The position numbers and the translations under genes are program-made. A model generated the notes under the pieces. It was not told the DNA's origin. It saw nothing but the letters and a program-made list of their open reading frames with translations, and searched no databases. Of a DNA stretch of 64,000 nucleotides, positions 35,522 to 45,292 are shown one piece after another (the first letter of the stretch is position 1; every line of letters starts with the position of its first letter). Source of the stretch: Methylophilales bacterium HTCC2181 (GTDB lineage: Bacteria > Pseudomonadota > Gammaproteobacteria > Burkholderiales > Methylophilaceae); assembly GCA_000168995.1 (NCBI GenBank), contig AAUX01000001.1:868001-932000 (forward strand), in the 5' to 3' direction.

Positions 35522-36016
35522 TTATTTACCCAACGATTTGATAACCATATCTGTAATGTCTATAGCTGGGCTCGCATAAGCAACGCCTTGATAAACAATC
35601 AGGTCATATTTTTTTTCCTTAGCTAACTTTTCAATAGTTTGATTTACTTGACTTTGAAGGCTATTGATTTCTTCACGTCGTCTAAGGTCAATATCCTCCC
35701 TTAACTCTCTCTCAGTTCGCTGGGCATCTATTTTATCTTGCTGTAACTTACGTGTAATTTTTTCTTTATCGGTATCAGAAAGGGTTAGGCTATTCTTAGA
35801 AAAGTCTTTCTCTTCTTTTTGTATACCCTGGATAATTTTTTTTAAACTTTCCGTTCTAGCCTTAAACTCTTTTTCTAATTTTTTATTACTAGTCTGGGTT
35901 TGTGGGGCTTCCTTCAGGATTTTATCGACCTGAACAAACCCAATTTTAACTTCTGAGAATGCAGGATTAATAAATCCACTGATAACTGCGGCGAGAATTA
36001 ATAATAGATTTTTCAT
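35522..36016 (-). CDS. skp: Periplasmic chaperone Skp/OmpH
   Basis: Signal peptide (KNLLLILAAVISGFINPAFS), then KIGFVQVDKILKEAP and long charged coiled-coil helices forming the jellyfish tentacles, ending in KYDLIVYQGVAYA. Holds unfolded outer-membrane proteins for BamA, encoded just upstream. 164 residues. Confidence 0.93.
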   Translation of the reverse strand: MKNLLLILAAVISGFINPAFSEVKIGFVQVDKILKEAPQTQTSNKKLEKEFKARTESLKKIIQGIQKEEKDFSKNSLTLSDTDKEKITRKLQQDKIDAQRTERELREDIDLRRREEINSLQSQVNQTIEKLAKEKKYDLIVYQGVAYASPAIDITDMVIKSLGK

Positions 36017-36031
36017 AAATAGCTCCTTTAA

Positions 36032-38338
36032 TTAAAAGTTTGTGCCCATTCCAAATTGGAAGGTCTCAGTGTCATCTAAATTGTCATCATTCAACGGCAT
36101 TGCTAGTGAAACATTTAATGGTCCGAAGGGAGAAAGCCATGTTGCTCCTATGCCAGCTGAATACCTCATTTCCGAGGCGGTTAGTGAGTCTTCAAAAACT
36201 CCACCACCATCAACAAAAGCGCTCATCCGGAAACTTTCCATTTTTTTCATAAAGGGTACAGGGAAATAAGTTTCCGCGCTAATCGCCACCATTTTTTGAC
36301 CACCATAAGTAATATATTGCCCGTTGGTATCTAATACCTTTTCACCAACCGATGACTGCCTGTAGCCTCGAAGCGTTGATTGACCCCCCACAGTAAAATT
36401 TTTAAAGAAAGGGTAGATTTCGTCTCCATAGCTCTCTGCATAACCAATGGTGCCCTTAATGCGACTAGTAATATTTTCAGATACAGGGAAAAACTGCTCC
36501 CCTGTTGCTGTTATTTTGTAGTACTGCATGTCAAATACTGGAAGAGTCACGTCACCGTTAAGACTGACCCTATAACCTTTAGTTGGAAAAATCATATTAT
36601 CCCTAGAGTCTGTCTGCCAACCCGTCCAAAGGGATAGTGAGTCCGTATCACAATTTAAACTTCCCGCTGAAGCTACGCTTGCACAATAGTTTTTATAACC
36701 TATCGGAGCATCTGAACCTAACTCCAACTCAGTTAAATCGATCGTAACACCGAAGGTTAACGTATCATATTCGGACAAAGGGATACCAAAATTCATACCA
36801 AAACCCATTGATGAGGTGTTATAAGTTCCTGTTCCAAGGTCCTTGGTATTAACGTCCCTTCGGTAGATACTGAAACCGCGTGAGACTCCATCTTCTGTCC
36901 AATAGGGATCAGTGAAGCTTAGGCTATAGGTTTTATTGATATCACCAGTGCTGATTGCAGTTGCAATTCGATTTCCTGTACCAAGAAAGTTATCTTGCGC
37001 TACGCTTAATGTACCGACCACCCCCTCACTGGAGCTCAGTCCAGCTCCTATCTGGATTCTACCGGTATTTCTCTCCGCTACCTTGATATTTAAATCTACC
37101 TGGTCGGATACTCCTGGAACCGTAGGAGTTTCTATATCGATAGTATCAAAAAACTGTGTTCTAGTGAGTCGGGTCTTTGATCGATCTACTTTGTCCTGTG
37201 CAAACCAAGACGACTCGAGTTGCCTTAACTCCCTCCGAATAACCTCATCTTTAGTCTTTTCATTTCCAAGGACATTTATACGCCTTACGTAGATTTTTTT
37301 TCCTTTATCTATATAAAAGGTAAAGTTAACCGTTTTTTTATCCTCATCAATTGTTGGAACAGAACTCACATTGGCAAATGCGAAGCCAAAATTACCCAGA
37401 CTACTTGCAACGTTTGAGGTGCTCTCGTTGACCTTGCTTCTGTTAAACACGTCACCTTCAGTGATAGCGAGTTCTTTTTCTAGCTCAGCAAAGGATATAT
37501 TTTCCGGTATATCGCCTTTCAACTTTAATTTACCCACGCTAAATTTATCACCCTCTTCAATAGTTAGAGCTATATAAATCTTCTTTTTATCTTTTGAAAT
37601 ACTAACTACAGATGAGTTAATTTTAAAGTTCATAAATCCACGATCCATGTAAAAAGAACGTAATTTCTCAAGGTCACCCATTAGTGTTTGCTTCGAATAT
37701 CTATCGTCTTTTTCCCACCATGACATAACATTAGTGGTTTTCAGGGAAAATTCATCTAATAGCTCATTCTGGGTAAACGACCTGTTACCAACGATAGCTA
37801 TACCTTTAATCCTAGAAAGCCTGCCTTCTTCTACATAAAAGTTGATGTCCACCCTATTCCTCTCCAAGGGAACCACTTCTGCCCTAACGTTTGCCGTGTA
37901 TTTACCCTGAGAAAGGTAATTGTTGGTAATTTCCCTTTCAGCTCGGGCAATGTCACCATTATTAAATATTAGGCCACTGGCTATATTCATAAGGGAAAGT
38001 CCCTCTTTTAGGGCTTCAGGTTGAAAACTTTCAGTACCATGAAAAATGACGTCATTGATAACCGGTCTTTCCCTAACAGAAATAATAATCACCTGACCTT
38101 CTCTCTCAATAGCAACATCCTTAAATTGACCGGTTTTATATATCAAGCTTATAGACTTAGAGAAGTCGATATCATCGATACGATCATCTATTTCAAAGGG
38201 AATATTGTTAAAGATAAGTCCGGGATCGATTCTCTGAAGACCTTCGACCCTAATATCTGAAATCCGCAAATCTTCTTCTGCCATCACCGCAAAACTGAGT
38301 ACAACAAAAATTAAACTGAGTATTTTTTTCATGCGCAA
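36032..38338 (-). CDS. bamA: Outer-membrane assembly factor BamA
   Basis: 768 residues: signal peptide, five POTRA domains (about 22-425; e.g. IRVEGLQRI, IKGIAIVGNRSF, VRRINVLGNEKT), then the 16-strand Omp85 barrel with the conserved VRGY-like FTVGGQSTLRGYRQSS (loop 6 RGY) and terminal FQFGMGTNF. Central enzyme of the BAM complex. Expected neighbours skp and lpxD follow; rseP, usually just upstream, is absent. Confidence 0.97.
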   Translation of the reverse strand: MRMKKILSLIFVVLSFAVMAEEDLRISDIRVEGLQRIDPGLIFNNIPFEIDDRIDDIDFSKSISLIYKTGQFKDVAIEREGQVIIISVRERPVINDVIFHGTESFQPEALKEGLSLMNIASGLIFNNGDIARAEREITNNYLSQGKYTANVRAEVVPLERNRVDINFYVEEGRLSRIKGIAIVGNRSFTQNELLDEFSLKTTNVMSWWEKDDRYSKQTLMGDLEKLRSFYMDRGFMNFKINSSVVSISKDKKKIYIALTIEEGDKFSVGKLKLKGDIPENISFAELEKELAITEGDVFNRSKVNESTSNVASSLGNFGFAFANVSSVPTIDEDKKTVNFTFYIDKGKKIYVRRINVLGNEKTKDEVIRRELRQLESSWFAQDKVDRSKTRLTRTQFFDTIDIETPTVPGVSDQVDLNIKVAERNTGRIQIGAGLSSSEGVVGTLSVAQDNFLGTGNRIATAISTGDINKTYSLSFTDPYWTEDGVSRGFSIYRRDVNTKDLGTGTYNTSSMGFGMNFGIPLSEYDTLTFGVTIDLTELELGSDAPIGYKNYCASVASAGSLNCDTDSLSLWTGWQTDSRDNMIFPTKGYRVSLNGDVTLPVFDMQYYKITATGEQFFPVSENITSRIKGTIGYAESYGDEIYPFFKNFTVGGQSTLRGYRQSSVGEKVLDTNGQYITYGGQKMVAISAETYFPVPFMKKMESFRMSAFVDGGGVFEDSLTASEMRYSAGIGATWLSPFGPLNVSLAMPLNDDNLDDTETFQFGMGTNF

Positions 38339-38354
38339 TTATGAAGATTATAAA

Positions 38355-38405
38355 ACAGTATTATATACTGTAAATTGCATTATAAGAAAGTAATTTACCA
38401 TCCAA
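38355..38405 (-). promoter_or_regulatory. Putative bamA promoter and palindrome
   Basis: On the minus strand TTGGAT (38405-38400) and TATAAT (38384-38379) are spaced 15 bp. Closer to bamA is a perfect palindrome with 7-bp arms, ACAGTAT-TAT-ATACTGT (38355-38371), which also contains a TATAAT. The rest of the 223-bp gap up to dxr (38339-38561) is very AT-rich and I see no gene or rseP remnant in it. Confidence 0.4.
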
Positions 38406-38561
38406 GTTATTGGTAAATAAGCAAATTTTTATGTATTTTTTGTTTTATTAAAAGCAAAAAGCTATAAAACTTTTAACAGCAATTTAAATCTTTTCTTTTT
38501 AAAAAAAATTTGCTCTTTTTGATACCTGAACCCTATTTTTCTGTAACTTTATTCTACAGCT

Positions 38562-39731
38562 TCAACTTTTTACTCGTTTTGCAATGATCTCATGGCTTCG
38601 TATGCGAATATTTTTATCAAGATCAATAATCGCATCTAACTCATCGTTCGTTTGCGGGATAACGCCCTCCATAACTTCGGCAATTACCTCATGAATTTGC
38701 ATAAAACCAATGGCACATTCAAGAAAGGCTTCAACCGCTATCTCATTGGCAGCATTCAAAGCGACACACCTAGCCTGACCTGCCTCTAAGGCTTGATAGG
38801 CTAAATTAAGGCAAGGAAATAAAGCATGGTTTGGATTTGAAAAAGACAGTGATTCATGTTCAGTTAAATTAATGCCTTGAACACCCGAAGGTATTCTCTC
38901 AGGATAGCCTAAAGCAAATGATATTGGCACTCGCATATCGGGGCAACCTAACTGAGTTAATAAGCTTCCATCAACAAACTCTACAAAAGAATGAACAATG
39001 CTTTGTGGATGAATAACCACCTCTATCTTTTCGGCTGGCAGTTGAAATAAGAAAGATGCCTCTATAACCTCCAAACCTTTATTCATCATTGTCGCTGAAT
39101 CGATTGAAATTTTTCTGCCCATACTCCATTTTGGATGTTTAAGGGCCTGCTCAACAGTAACCGCTTTAATCATTTCAGCACTAAAGTTTCTAAAGGGTCC
39201 GCCAGAAGCAGTTAAAATAATTTTTTGAATGGCTTTATTATCTCGAGCACCGTTCAGCACCTGAAAAATGGCATTATGTTCGCTGTCAATAGGAATGATA
39301 AGTCCATGACTCAATTCGGCCTGTCTCATGATGAGAGAACCAGCCATAACCATTGACTCTTTATTAGCTAATAATATTCGCTTCCCCTTTAACGCTGCAT
39401 GATAAGTCGAGGTTAGCCCTGCTGCACCACTAATTGCAGCAACTACGTCGGTTACTTCATCAGCCTCAACAATCATCTTATGTCCATTCGGACCGAATAA
39501 TATGTCAGGATTTGCTTTGCCTTCAAGGTAAGTCAGGATAACTTCACGATCATTAGCGGAATTAACTACTATAATATCGGGTTGAAATTCAATGGTTTGC
39601 TGAGCCAATAACTTTATGTTTGAATGACAGGATAAGGCAAATACCTTAAAATTTATCCGATCCAACCTAAGCACATCAAGGGTACTTTGCCCTATACTTC
39701 CTGTCGAACCAAGAATAGAAACAACCTTCAT
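38562..39731 (-). CDS. dxr: 1-deoxy-D-xylulose 5-phosphate reductoisomerase
   Basis: Second step of the MEP isoprenoid pathway. NADPH loop ILGSTGSIGQST, LANKESMV, metal/substrate motif PIDSEHNAIFQ, and SIDSATMMNKGLEVIEA. 389 residues. Directly abuts cdsA. The next gene of the usual order, rseP, is missing. Confidence 0.97.
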   Translation of the reverse strand: MKVVSILGSTGSIGQSTLDVLRLDRINFKVFALSCHSNIKLLAQQTIEFQPDIIVVNSANDREVILTYLEGKANPDILFGPNGHKMIVEADEVTDVVAAISGAAGLTSTYHAALKGKRILLANKESMVMAGSLIMRQAELSHGLIIPIDSEHNAIFQVLNGARDNKAIQKIILTASGGPFRNFSAEMIKAVTVEQALKHPKWSMGRKISIDSATMMNKGLEVIEASFLFQLPAEKIEVVIHPQSIVHSFVEFVDGSLLTQLGCPDMRVPISFALGYPERIPSGVQGINLTEHESLSFSNPNHALFPCLNLAYQALEAGQARCVALNAANEIAVEAFLECAIGFMQIHEVIAEVMEGVIPQTNDELDAIIDLDKNIRIRSHEIIAKRVKS

Positions 39732-40538
39732 CTAAACAGTAAGGCTTACATATTGGACATAAATAAAAGCAAAAGGGAGCGATGGCAGGAATCCATCTAC
39801 GCGATCGAGAAAGCCTCCATGCCCAGGGATAATATTATTACTATCTTTGACTCCCGCCAGTCGCTTCAGTAATGATTCAAATAAGTCCCCATAAACACTC
39901 AGCACCGATATAAAGATGCAAAAAATTAAACCACTTACCAGGTCAAATTGATCAAAATTAAGCTTAATAAGAATAGCGAAAATAATATTAAATACAATTC
40001 CACCAAGAACTCCCTCCAATGTTTTTCCAGGACTTATATGGGAGGCAATTTGAATAGACCCAAATCTTTTACCGGTAAAATAAGCAGCAATATCTGCAAT
40101 CCAGATAACAATAAAGACAAACAACAAAAAGGATTTATTTTCATTAAAAAGTATCAAAACAGAATAAAGCATAGGCGTAATAAGAATAAACCCGTATAGG
40201 AAGTATGAATGTTTAAGAAAGGATGGTTGACGAAGACCCATTTGCATTTTAAATGGCACTAATACCAACCAAAATAGACATGCTATCAAAGCAAAAAAAA
40301 CTCCAAATGCTTTGAGGTCATCATTGTAAGCAAAGACAGGCACTAGGCTAGCTAGAGAGAAAAGCCAATAAAATAAACTTTGCCTTCCAGAGATATTTAA
40401 TAGCGTGCGAAGCTCATAAAACAGAGTGGCTGAAATTAGCATTACCAACATTTCAAAAAAGATATTAGGGAGCAGGAAAAAACATCCTATAAAAATCAAT
40501 AGCATCAATGCAGCTGAAATTAAACGTTGCTTAAGCAT
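39732..40538 (-). CDS. cdsA: Phosphatidate cytidylyltransferase
   Basis: Integral membrane enzyme forming CDP-diacylglycerol. Multiple helices and the CDS signature at the C-terminus: ESLLKRLAGVKDSNNIIPGHGG then LDRVDG. 268 residues. Overlaps uppS by 8 bp. Confidence 0.96.
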   Translation of the reverse strand: MLKQRLISAALMLLIFIGCFFLLPNIFFEMLVMLISATLFYELRTLLNISGRQSLFYWLFSLASLVPVFAYNDDLKAFGVFFALIACLFWLVLVPFKMQMGLRQPSFLKHSYFLYGFILITPMLYSVLILFNENKSFLLFVFIVIWIADIAAYFTGKRFGSIQIASHISPGKTLEGVLGGIVFNIIFAILIKLNFDQFDLVSGLIFCIFISVLSVYGDLFESLLKRLAGVKDSNNIIPGHGGFLDRVDGFLPSLPFAFIYVQYVSLTV

Positions 40539-41265
40539 TTAAATCATCCATCAGCTTTCCAAACTTTCGATTCGTCTTTTGAAACCATTGTAAAGCTTCA
40601 ACAAAATGTTCTTCAGAAAAATCTGGCCATAAGACGTTAGTGAAGAAAAGTTCTGCGTAGGCAATCTGCCATAATAAAAAGTTACTTACTCTTTTTTCCC
40701 CGCCCGTTCTAATTAATAAATCCACCTCAGGCATTCCTGCTGTATCCAAATGATTCGTCAATTCTGACTCCGTAATCAATTTTCCTACTTTTTGATAGAA
40801 CGTGTTGGCAGCTCTAACAATTTCCGAGCGCCCTCCATAGTTAAGGGCAATATTTAAATCCAACCCATTATTCTTTGAACAGGTTTTTTCTAATTCTTGC
40901 AATTTGCGTTGCAACTCTTCAGAGAACAATTTCTTATCACCAATAAAACGGATAGCAATATTATTCTTAATAAGGCTCGCTCTTGACTTGACTATAGACT
41001 CTTCAAAAAGATTTAAAAGCCCATCAACTTCTTCGTCGGGTCTTTGCCAATTTTCCGTACTAAATGTAAAAAGTGTAAGGGTTTTGATATGATACTTAAA
41101 ACAATACTTAACAATTTTCTCAGCAGCCTCAGTACCCTTTGAGTGTCCAGCAATTCGAGGAAGGAAACGTTTTTTAGCCCAACGACCATTACCGTCCATA
41201 ATAACGGCAATATGGTCAGGTAACTTAGTCGGTTTAAAGAATATTTTTTTAAGGCGTGAAAACAA
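40531..41265 (-). CDS. uppS: Undecaprenyl diphosphate synthase
   Basis: Cis-prenyltransferase making the C55 carrier lipid precursor. HIAVIMDGNGRWAKKR holds the catalytic Asp; STENWQRP and the late LLIRTGGEKRVSNFLLWQIAYAE are diagnostic. An ATG at 41319 would overlap frr by 47 bp and add an odd basic leader; TTG 41265, six bases after TAGG and just past the frr stop, gives a normal 244-residue protein, so I choose it. Confidence 0.93.
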   Translation of the reverse strand: MFSRLKKIFFKPTKLPDHIAVIMDGNGRWAKKRFLPRIAGHSKGTEAAEKIVKYCFKYHIKTLTLFTFSTENWQRPDEEVDGLLNLFEESIVKSRASLIKNNIAIRFIGDKKLFSEELQRKLQELEKTCSKNNGLDLNIALNYGGRSEIVRAANTFYQKVGKLITESELTNHLDTAGMPEVDLLIRTGGEKRVSNFLLWQIAYAELFFTNVLWPDFSEEHFVEALQWFQKTNRKFGKLMDDLNA

Positions 41266-41272
41266 AAAATAC

Positions 41273-41827
41273 CTATATAACCAAAAGATCTTTTTCTTTG
41301 GTCTCGATAGTCTGATCAACGCTGACGATAAATTGATCGGTCATTTTTTGCACTTCTTCCTGAGCCCTTCTCTCATCATCCTCACTAATCTCCTTTTCTT
41401 TAGTAAGCTTTTTTAAAGCTTCGTTAGCATCCCTTCTAACATTTCTGATGGCAATTTTCGTATTTTCACCTTCGGATTTTACTACCTTAATCAAATCCTT
41501 TCTTCTTTCTTCCGTAAGGGGTGGCATCGGAACTCTAATCAAGTCTCCCGAAGTTGCAGGATTTAATCCTAGGTCACTTTCTCGAATAGCTTTCTCTATA
41601 ACAGCAATCATGGTTTTTTCGTAAGGCTGAATATTAATTGTTGTTGCGTCTCCTAAGGTAACGCCAGCAACTTGATTTAAAGCAGTTTGAGAGCCGTAGT
41701 AATCTACGTTTATGTGGTCCAATACCCCTGTATGAGCCCGTCCAGTCCTGATCTTAGACAGGTTGCCTTTAAGAGCATCAATACTGTTTTGCATTTTGTT
41801 TCTAGTGTTTTTTTTAAGTTCTTCCAT
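41273..41827 (-). CDS. frr: Ribosome recycling factor
   Basis: 184 residues, three-helix bundle plus beta domain: [47 protein letters not shown]. Releases post-termination ribosomes with EF-G. Fifteen bp after pyrH. Confidence 0.97.
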   Translation of the reverse strand: MEELKKNTRNKMQNSIDALKGNLSKIRTGRAHTGVLDHINVDYYGSQTALNQVAGVTLGDATTINIQPYEKTMIAVIEKAIRESDLGLNPATSGDLIRVPMPPLTEERRKDLIKVVKSEGENTKIAIRNVRRDANEALKKLTKEKEISEDDERRAQEEVQKMTDQFIVSVDQTIETKEKDLLVI

Positions 41828-41842
41828 CAGCTGTTTCCTTTA

Positions 41843-42559
41843 TCAAATATTAACTAACGTTCCCTCTTTTATTCCCAATAAAACATTTTTTAAGGCATTT
41901 TCTTTAAAAATATCGATCACACTTATTGGTAACTTTTGATCTCTACAAAGAGTAAAGGCGGTAGCATCCATTACCTTAAGATTTTTTTGAATTACCTCAT
42001 CAAAGCTGACATTAGTATATTTTGTAGCACTAGGGTTTTTGACCGGATCATCTGAGTAGATACCATCCACCTTTGTTGCCTTAATCATAATTTGCGCATT
42101 AATTTCCATGGCTCTCAATGCTGCAGCCGTGTCAGTAGTAAAAAAAGGATTACCGGTGCCGGCAGCAAAGATGACAATTCGCTTCTCCTCTAAATACTTA
42201 ATGGCTTTCCCGCGAATGTATGGCTCCACTATTTGATCAATATTTATTGCGGACTGTACTCTACTAACAATGCCCTCATGCTTCATGGCATCTTGAAGTG
42301 CTAGAGCATTCATTACTGTTGCGAGCATACCCATATAATCTGCAGTTGCTCTGTCCATACCAGCAGCACCCAATGCAACGCCTCTAAAAATATTGCCTCC
42401 TCCAACCACGATAGCTATTTCGGCTCCCATATCTTTCGCAACCTTTACCTCTCTCACTATTCTGGTAACAGTTTCAGGGTTAACACCAAAAGCATCCTTA
42501 CCCATCAAAGCTTCCCCGGAGAGTTTGAGTAGAATTCGGTCGTATTTAGATTTATGCAT
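41843..42559 (-). CDS. pyrH: UMP kinase
   Basis: Amino-acid-kinase-fold enzyme: [55 protein letters not shown]. 238 residues, hexameric in relatives. Separated from tsf by an intrinsic terminator, so it likely has its own promoter near 42560-42600 or depends on readthrough. Confidence 0.97.
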   Translation of the reverse strand: MHKSKYDRILLKLSGEALMGKDAFGVNPETVTRIVREVKVAKDMGAEIAIVVGGGNIFRGVALGAAGMDRATADYMGMLATVMNALALQDAMKHEGIVSRVQSAINIDQIVEPYIRGKAIKYLEEKRIVIFAAGTGNPFFTTDTAAALRAMEINAQIMIKATKVDGIYSDDPVKNPSATKYTNVSFDEVIQKNLKVMDATAFTLCRDQKLPISVIDIFKENALKNVLLGIKEGTLVNI

Positions 42560-42604
42560 GTTGTTTTAAATTAAATGGTTTTAGTTATTTTATATGGTTT
42601 TGCA

Positions 42605-42640
42605 TAAAAAAAAAGGATTGTTAAAAACAATCCTTTTTTT
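42605..42640. terminator. Strong intrinsic terminator between tsf and pyrH
   Basis: Ten A, then a perfect 10-bp stem AAGGATTGTT/AACAATCCTT with a 3-nt loop, then a run of T. Symmetric A and T tracts allow activity on both strands; on the minus strand it ends the rpsB-tsf transcript. Confidence 0.92.
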
Positions 42641-42653
42641 ACAAACTTATAAG

Positions 42654-43529
42654 CTAAACTTTGGAGGCCGCAGCAACTTCTGCAGCAAAATCCTCTTGTT
42701 TCTTCTCTATTCCTTCACCTACGGAGTACATCGTAAATGCATGAACAGTTGCATCACTCTTTTTCAAAAGATCCTGAATTGACACCTTGTCGTCCTTAAC
42801 AAAAGCTTGGTTGAGAAGAGTCACTTCTCTAAGAAATTTGTTAACTGTTCCTGTAGCAATTTTTTCAAGCATATCCTCAGGCTTGCCTGCTTCTTTTGCC
42901 TTTTCTATAGCAACACGCCTTTCGGTTTCAATTAACTCGGAGTCAACACCGCTTTCATCGATAGCTTTTGGCTTTGCTGCTGCGATATGCATAGCTATAT
43001 CTTTTCCTAGCTCCTCATTTCCACCTTCTAGATCAAGAATCACTCCAATTTTGGCTCCATGCAAATAAGCATACAAAGACCCTTTAGCTTGAAGTAATTG
43101 AAATCTTCTTGGAGTTATATTTTCACCAATTTTTCCGATTAAACCGGTGCGCTTTTCTTCAATCGTCTTCCCATCTACTGTCACCAAAGCTAACTCTTCA
43201 ACAGAAGAAGGGTTGCTATCGACCACAGCCTTCGCTAATACGCTACCAAATTGTTGAAACTCTTCATTTTTGGCACAAAAATCTGTTTCTGAGTTAATCT
43301 CAATCAAACATCCTTGCTTGCCATCATTTGAAATAAAAGCAGAGACCGCTCCCTCCGCTGCAATTCTTGAGGATGCTTTTGATGCCTTATTCCCAAATCG
43401 GACACGCAAAATCTCTTCAGCTCTTTGTGAATCACCATCAGCCTCTGTTAGTGCTTTCTTGCAGTCCATCATTGGCGCGTCAGTTTTTGCTCTAAGCGCC
43501 ATGACCATACTTGCTGTAATTTCAGCCAT
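42654..43529 (-). CDS. tsf: Elongation factor Ts
   Basis: 291 residues: UBA-like N-domain (MVMALRAKTDAPMMDCKKAL), TDFCAKNEEFQ, and the core repeats (HIAAAKPKAI, PEDMLEKIATG). Nucleotide exchange factor for EF-Tu, co-transcribed with rpsB. Confidence 0.97.
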   Translation of the reverse strand: MAEITASMVMALRAKTDAPMMDCKKALTEADGDSQRAEEILRVRFGNKASKASSRIAAEGAVSAFISNDGKQGCLIEINSETDFCAKNEEFQQFGSVLAKAVVDSNPSSVEELALVTVDGKTIEEKRTGLIGKIGENITPRRFQLLQAKGSLYAYLHGAKIGVILDLEGGNEELGKDIAMHIAAAKPKAIDESGVDSELIETERRVAIEKAKEAGKPEDMLEKIATGTVNKFLREVTLLNQAFVKDDKVSIQDLLKKSDATVHAFTMYSVGEGIEKKQEDFAAEVAAASKV

Positions 43530-43557
43530 TATCTATAAACTCCTAAATATAATAATT

Positions 43558-44322
43558 TTATGATTCTTCTGTTTCTGTTGTGGTTTCAATTGCCTCGGCT
43601 GCTTTCTCTTCTTCCGCAACCATTTTTGCCACTTCATTAAGAGCACTATTTTTTCCTTCTAATATAGTATCAGCCATACCTCTTGCATAAAGCCTAATAG
43701 CTCTACTTGAGTCATCATTTCCAGGTATAACATAAGCAATGTTGTCAGTTGAGTTGTTTGTATCCACCACGCCAATAATTGGAATACCAAGCTTAGTAGC
43801 CTCAACAACTGCTCCACTTTCAAAACCTACGTCCACAACAAAAATAGCATCAGGAAGTGCTGTCATATTTTTAATGCCACCGATAGATCGTTCTAGCTTG
43901 TCATAATCTCTTTTGAGGTTAAGGGCTTCTTTTTTGGTAATTTTTTCTAGACTTCCATCCTCAAACATTGTTTCAAGCTCCACTAAGCGCTTAATGGATT
44001 GTTTCACTGTTTTAAAATTTGTAAGCATGCCACCTAACCAGCGATGGTTGACGTAAGCACAGCCTGCTCGCAAAGCCTCTTCTTTCAGAATATCTCTAGC
44101 TTGTCTTTTAGTTCCAACAAAAAGAATGCGTCCTTTGTTGGCCGCAAGAGTTTTTGAATATTTAAGTGCTTCCTCAAACATAGGGAGCGTCTTCTCAAGA
44201 TTTACAATATGAATTTTGTTTCTATCACCAAAAATGTAAGGTGCCATTTTTGGATTCCAATAACGGGTCTGGTGTCCGAAGTGAACGCCCGCTTCCAACA
44301 TTTGTCTCATGGTTATAGCCAT
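43558..44322 (-). CDS. rpsB: 30S ribosomal protein S2
   Basis: 254 residues: [59 protein letters not shown]. Ends in a Glu/Thr-rich tail. Preceded by a structured leader. Confidence 0.98.
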   Translation of the reverse strand: MAITMRQMLEAGVHFGHQTRYWNPKMAPYIFGDRNKIHIVNLEKTLPMFEEALKYSKTLAANKGRILFVGTKRQARDILKEEALRAGCAYVNHRWLGGMLTNFKTVKQSIKRLVELETMFEDGSLEKITKKEALNLKRDYDKLERSIGGIKNMTALPDAIFVVDVGFESGAVVEATKLGIPIIGVVDTNNSTDNIAYVIPGNDDSSRAIRLYARGMADTILEGKNSALNEVAKMVAEEEKAAEAIETTTETEES

Positions 44323-44335
44323 GCTTTTCTCCTAT

Positions 44336-44392
44336 AAGGGTTAATAACTGCATTGTGCATAATAATGACAACCTTTAGGAGGTCGCACCCTT
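44336..44392 (-). promoter_or_regulatory. Structured rpsB leader
   Basis: On the minus strand, AAGGGT (44392 region) can pair with ACCCTT (44341-44336), and inside it GCGACCT pairs with AGGTTGT (with G-U pairs) around a short loop. Such leaders mediate S2 autoregulation of rpsB-tsf in E. coli; a similar role here is inference. The divergent map promoter shares the 44323-44490 gap. Confidence 0.4.
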
Positions 44393-44490
44393 AATAATGC
44401 CCAATGGAAATTTTTCGTAACTTTGAAAAGCCGCTATGATAACATAATAAATTATTCTAATGTCCAGAAATCATCTGAAAATACACTGCC

Positions 44491-45285
44491 ATGACCATAA
44501 CCATTAAAACTGAAACCGATATACAAAAAATGCGAATAGCAGGGAAGTTAGCATCTGAAGTTTTGGATTATATTACGGATTATATTAAACCGAATATTAC
44601 AACGGATGAAATTGATACAATCTGTCATAACTTTATGGTGGATATTCAACATACTATTCCCGCTCCACTTAATTACACTCCTCCGGGCCATACACCTTAT
44701 CCAAAATCCGTATGTACGTCGGTAAACAATCAAATATGTCATGGGATACCTGGTCCTAAAATTCTAAAAAAGGGAGATGTTGTTAACGTCGATGTTACTG
44801 TTATCAAAGATGGGTACCACGGTGATACGAGTCGTATGTTTTATATTGGGGAGCCCTCTATTCAGGCCAAAAGATTATGTGAGATAACCTATCAATCAAT
44901 GTGGCTAGGCATTAACGAAGTAAAACCAGGAAACTCCTTAGGAGATATTGGTTTTGCCATACAAAGTTATGTTGAAGGCAATGGGTTTAGTGTAGTTCGA
45001 GAGTTTTGTGGTCATGGCATCGGTAAAGTTTTTCACGAAGATCCGCAAATACTCCATTACGGTAATCGCGGAGAAGGTATGAAACTTCAAGAAGGTATGA
45101 TTTTCACTATTGAGCCTATGGTTAATGCTGGAAAACGCGACATTAAAATGCTATCCGACGGGTGGACAGTCGTTACCAAGGACCGAAGCCTATCAGCGCA
45201 ATGGGAACATACTATACTGGTCACCAACAATGGTTTTGAGGTTTTGACAGTATCAGATGGTACACCACAGCCCTGGAATCCTTAG
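44491..45285 (+). CDS. map: Methionine aminopeptidase, type I
   Basis: 264 residues, pita-bread fold. Metal ligands in VNVDVTVIKDGYHGDTSRMF (two Asp), HGIGKVFHEDPQ (His), FTIEPM (Glu) and the late WEHTILV (Glu). Removes initiator Met. Divergent from rpsB, an arrangement conserved in proteobacteria. Confidence 0.97.
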   Translation: MTITIKTETDIQKMRIAGKLASEVLDYITDYIKPNITTDEIDTICHNFMVDIQHTIPAPLNYTPPGHTPYPKSVCTSVNNQICHGIPGPKILKKGDVVNVDVTVIKDGYHGDTSRMFYIGEPSIQAKRLCEITYQSMWLGINEVKPGNSLGDIGFAIQSYVEGNGFSVVREFCGHGIGKVFHEDPQILHYGNRGEGMKLQEGMIFTIEPMVNAGKRDIKMLSDGWTVVTKDRSLSAQWEHTILVTNNGFEVLTVSDGTPQPWNP

Positions 45286-45292
45286 TGCAGTT

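Noticed and set aside
36040-37577. Several plus-strand frames inside bamA
   Set aside because: All are antisense shadows of a well-conserved gene.
38355-38371. LexA box at the bamA promoter
   Set aside because: The palindrome is ACAG...CTGT, the reverse orientation of the CTGT...ACAG SOS box.
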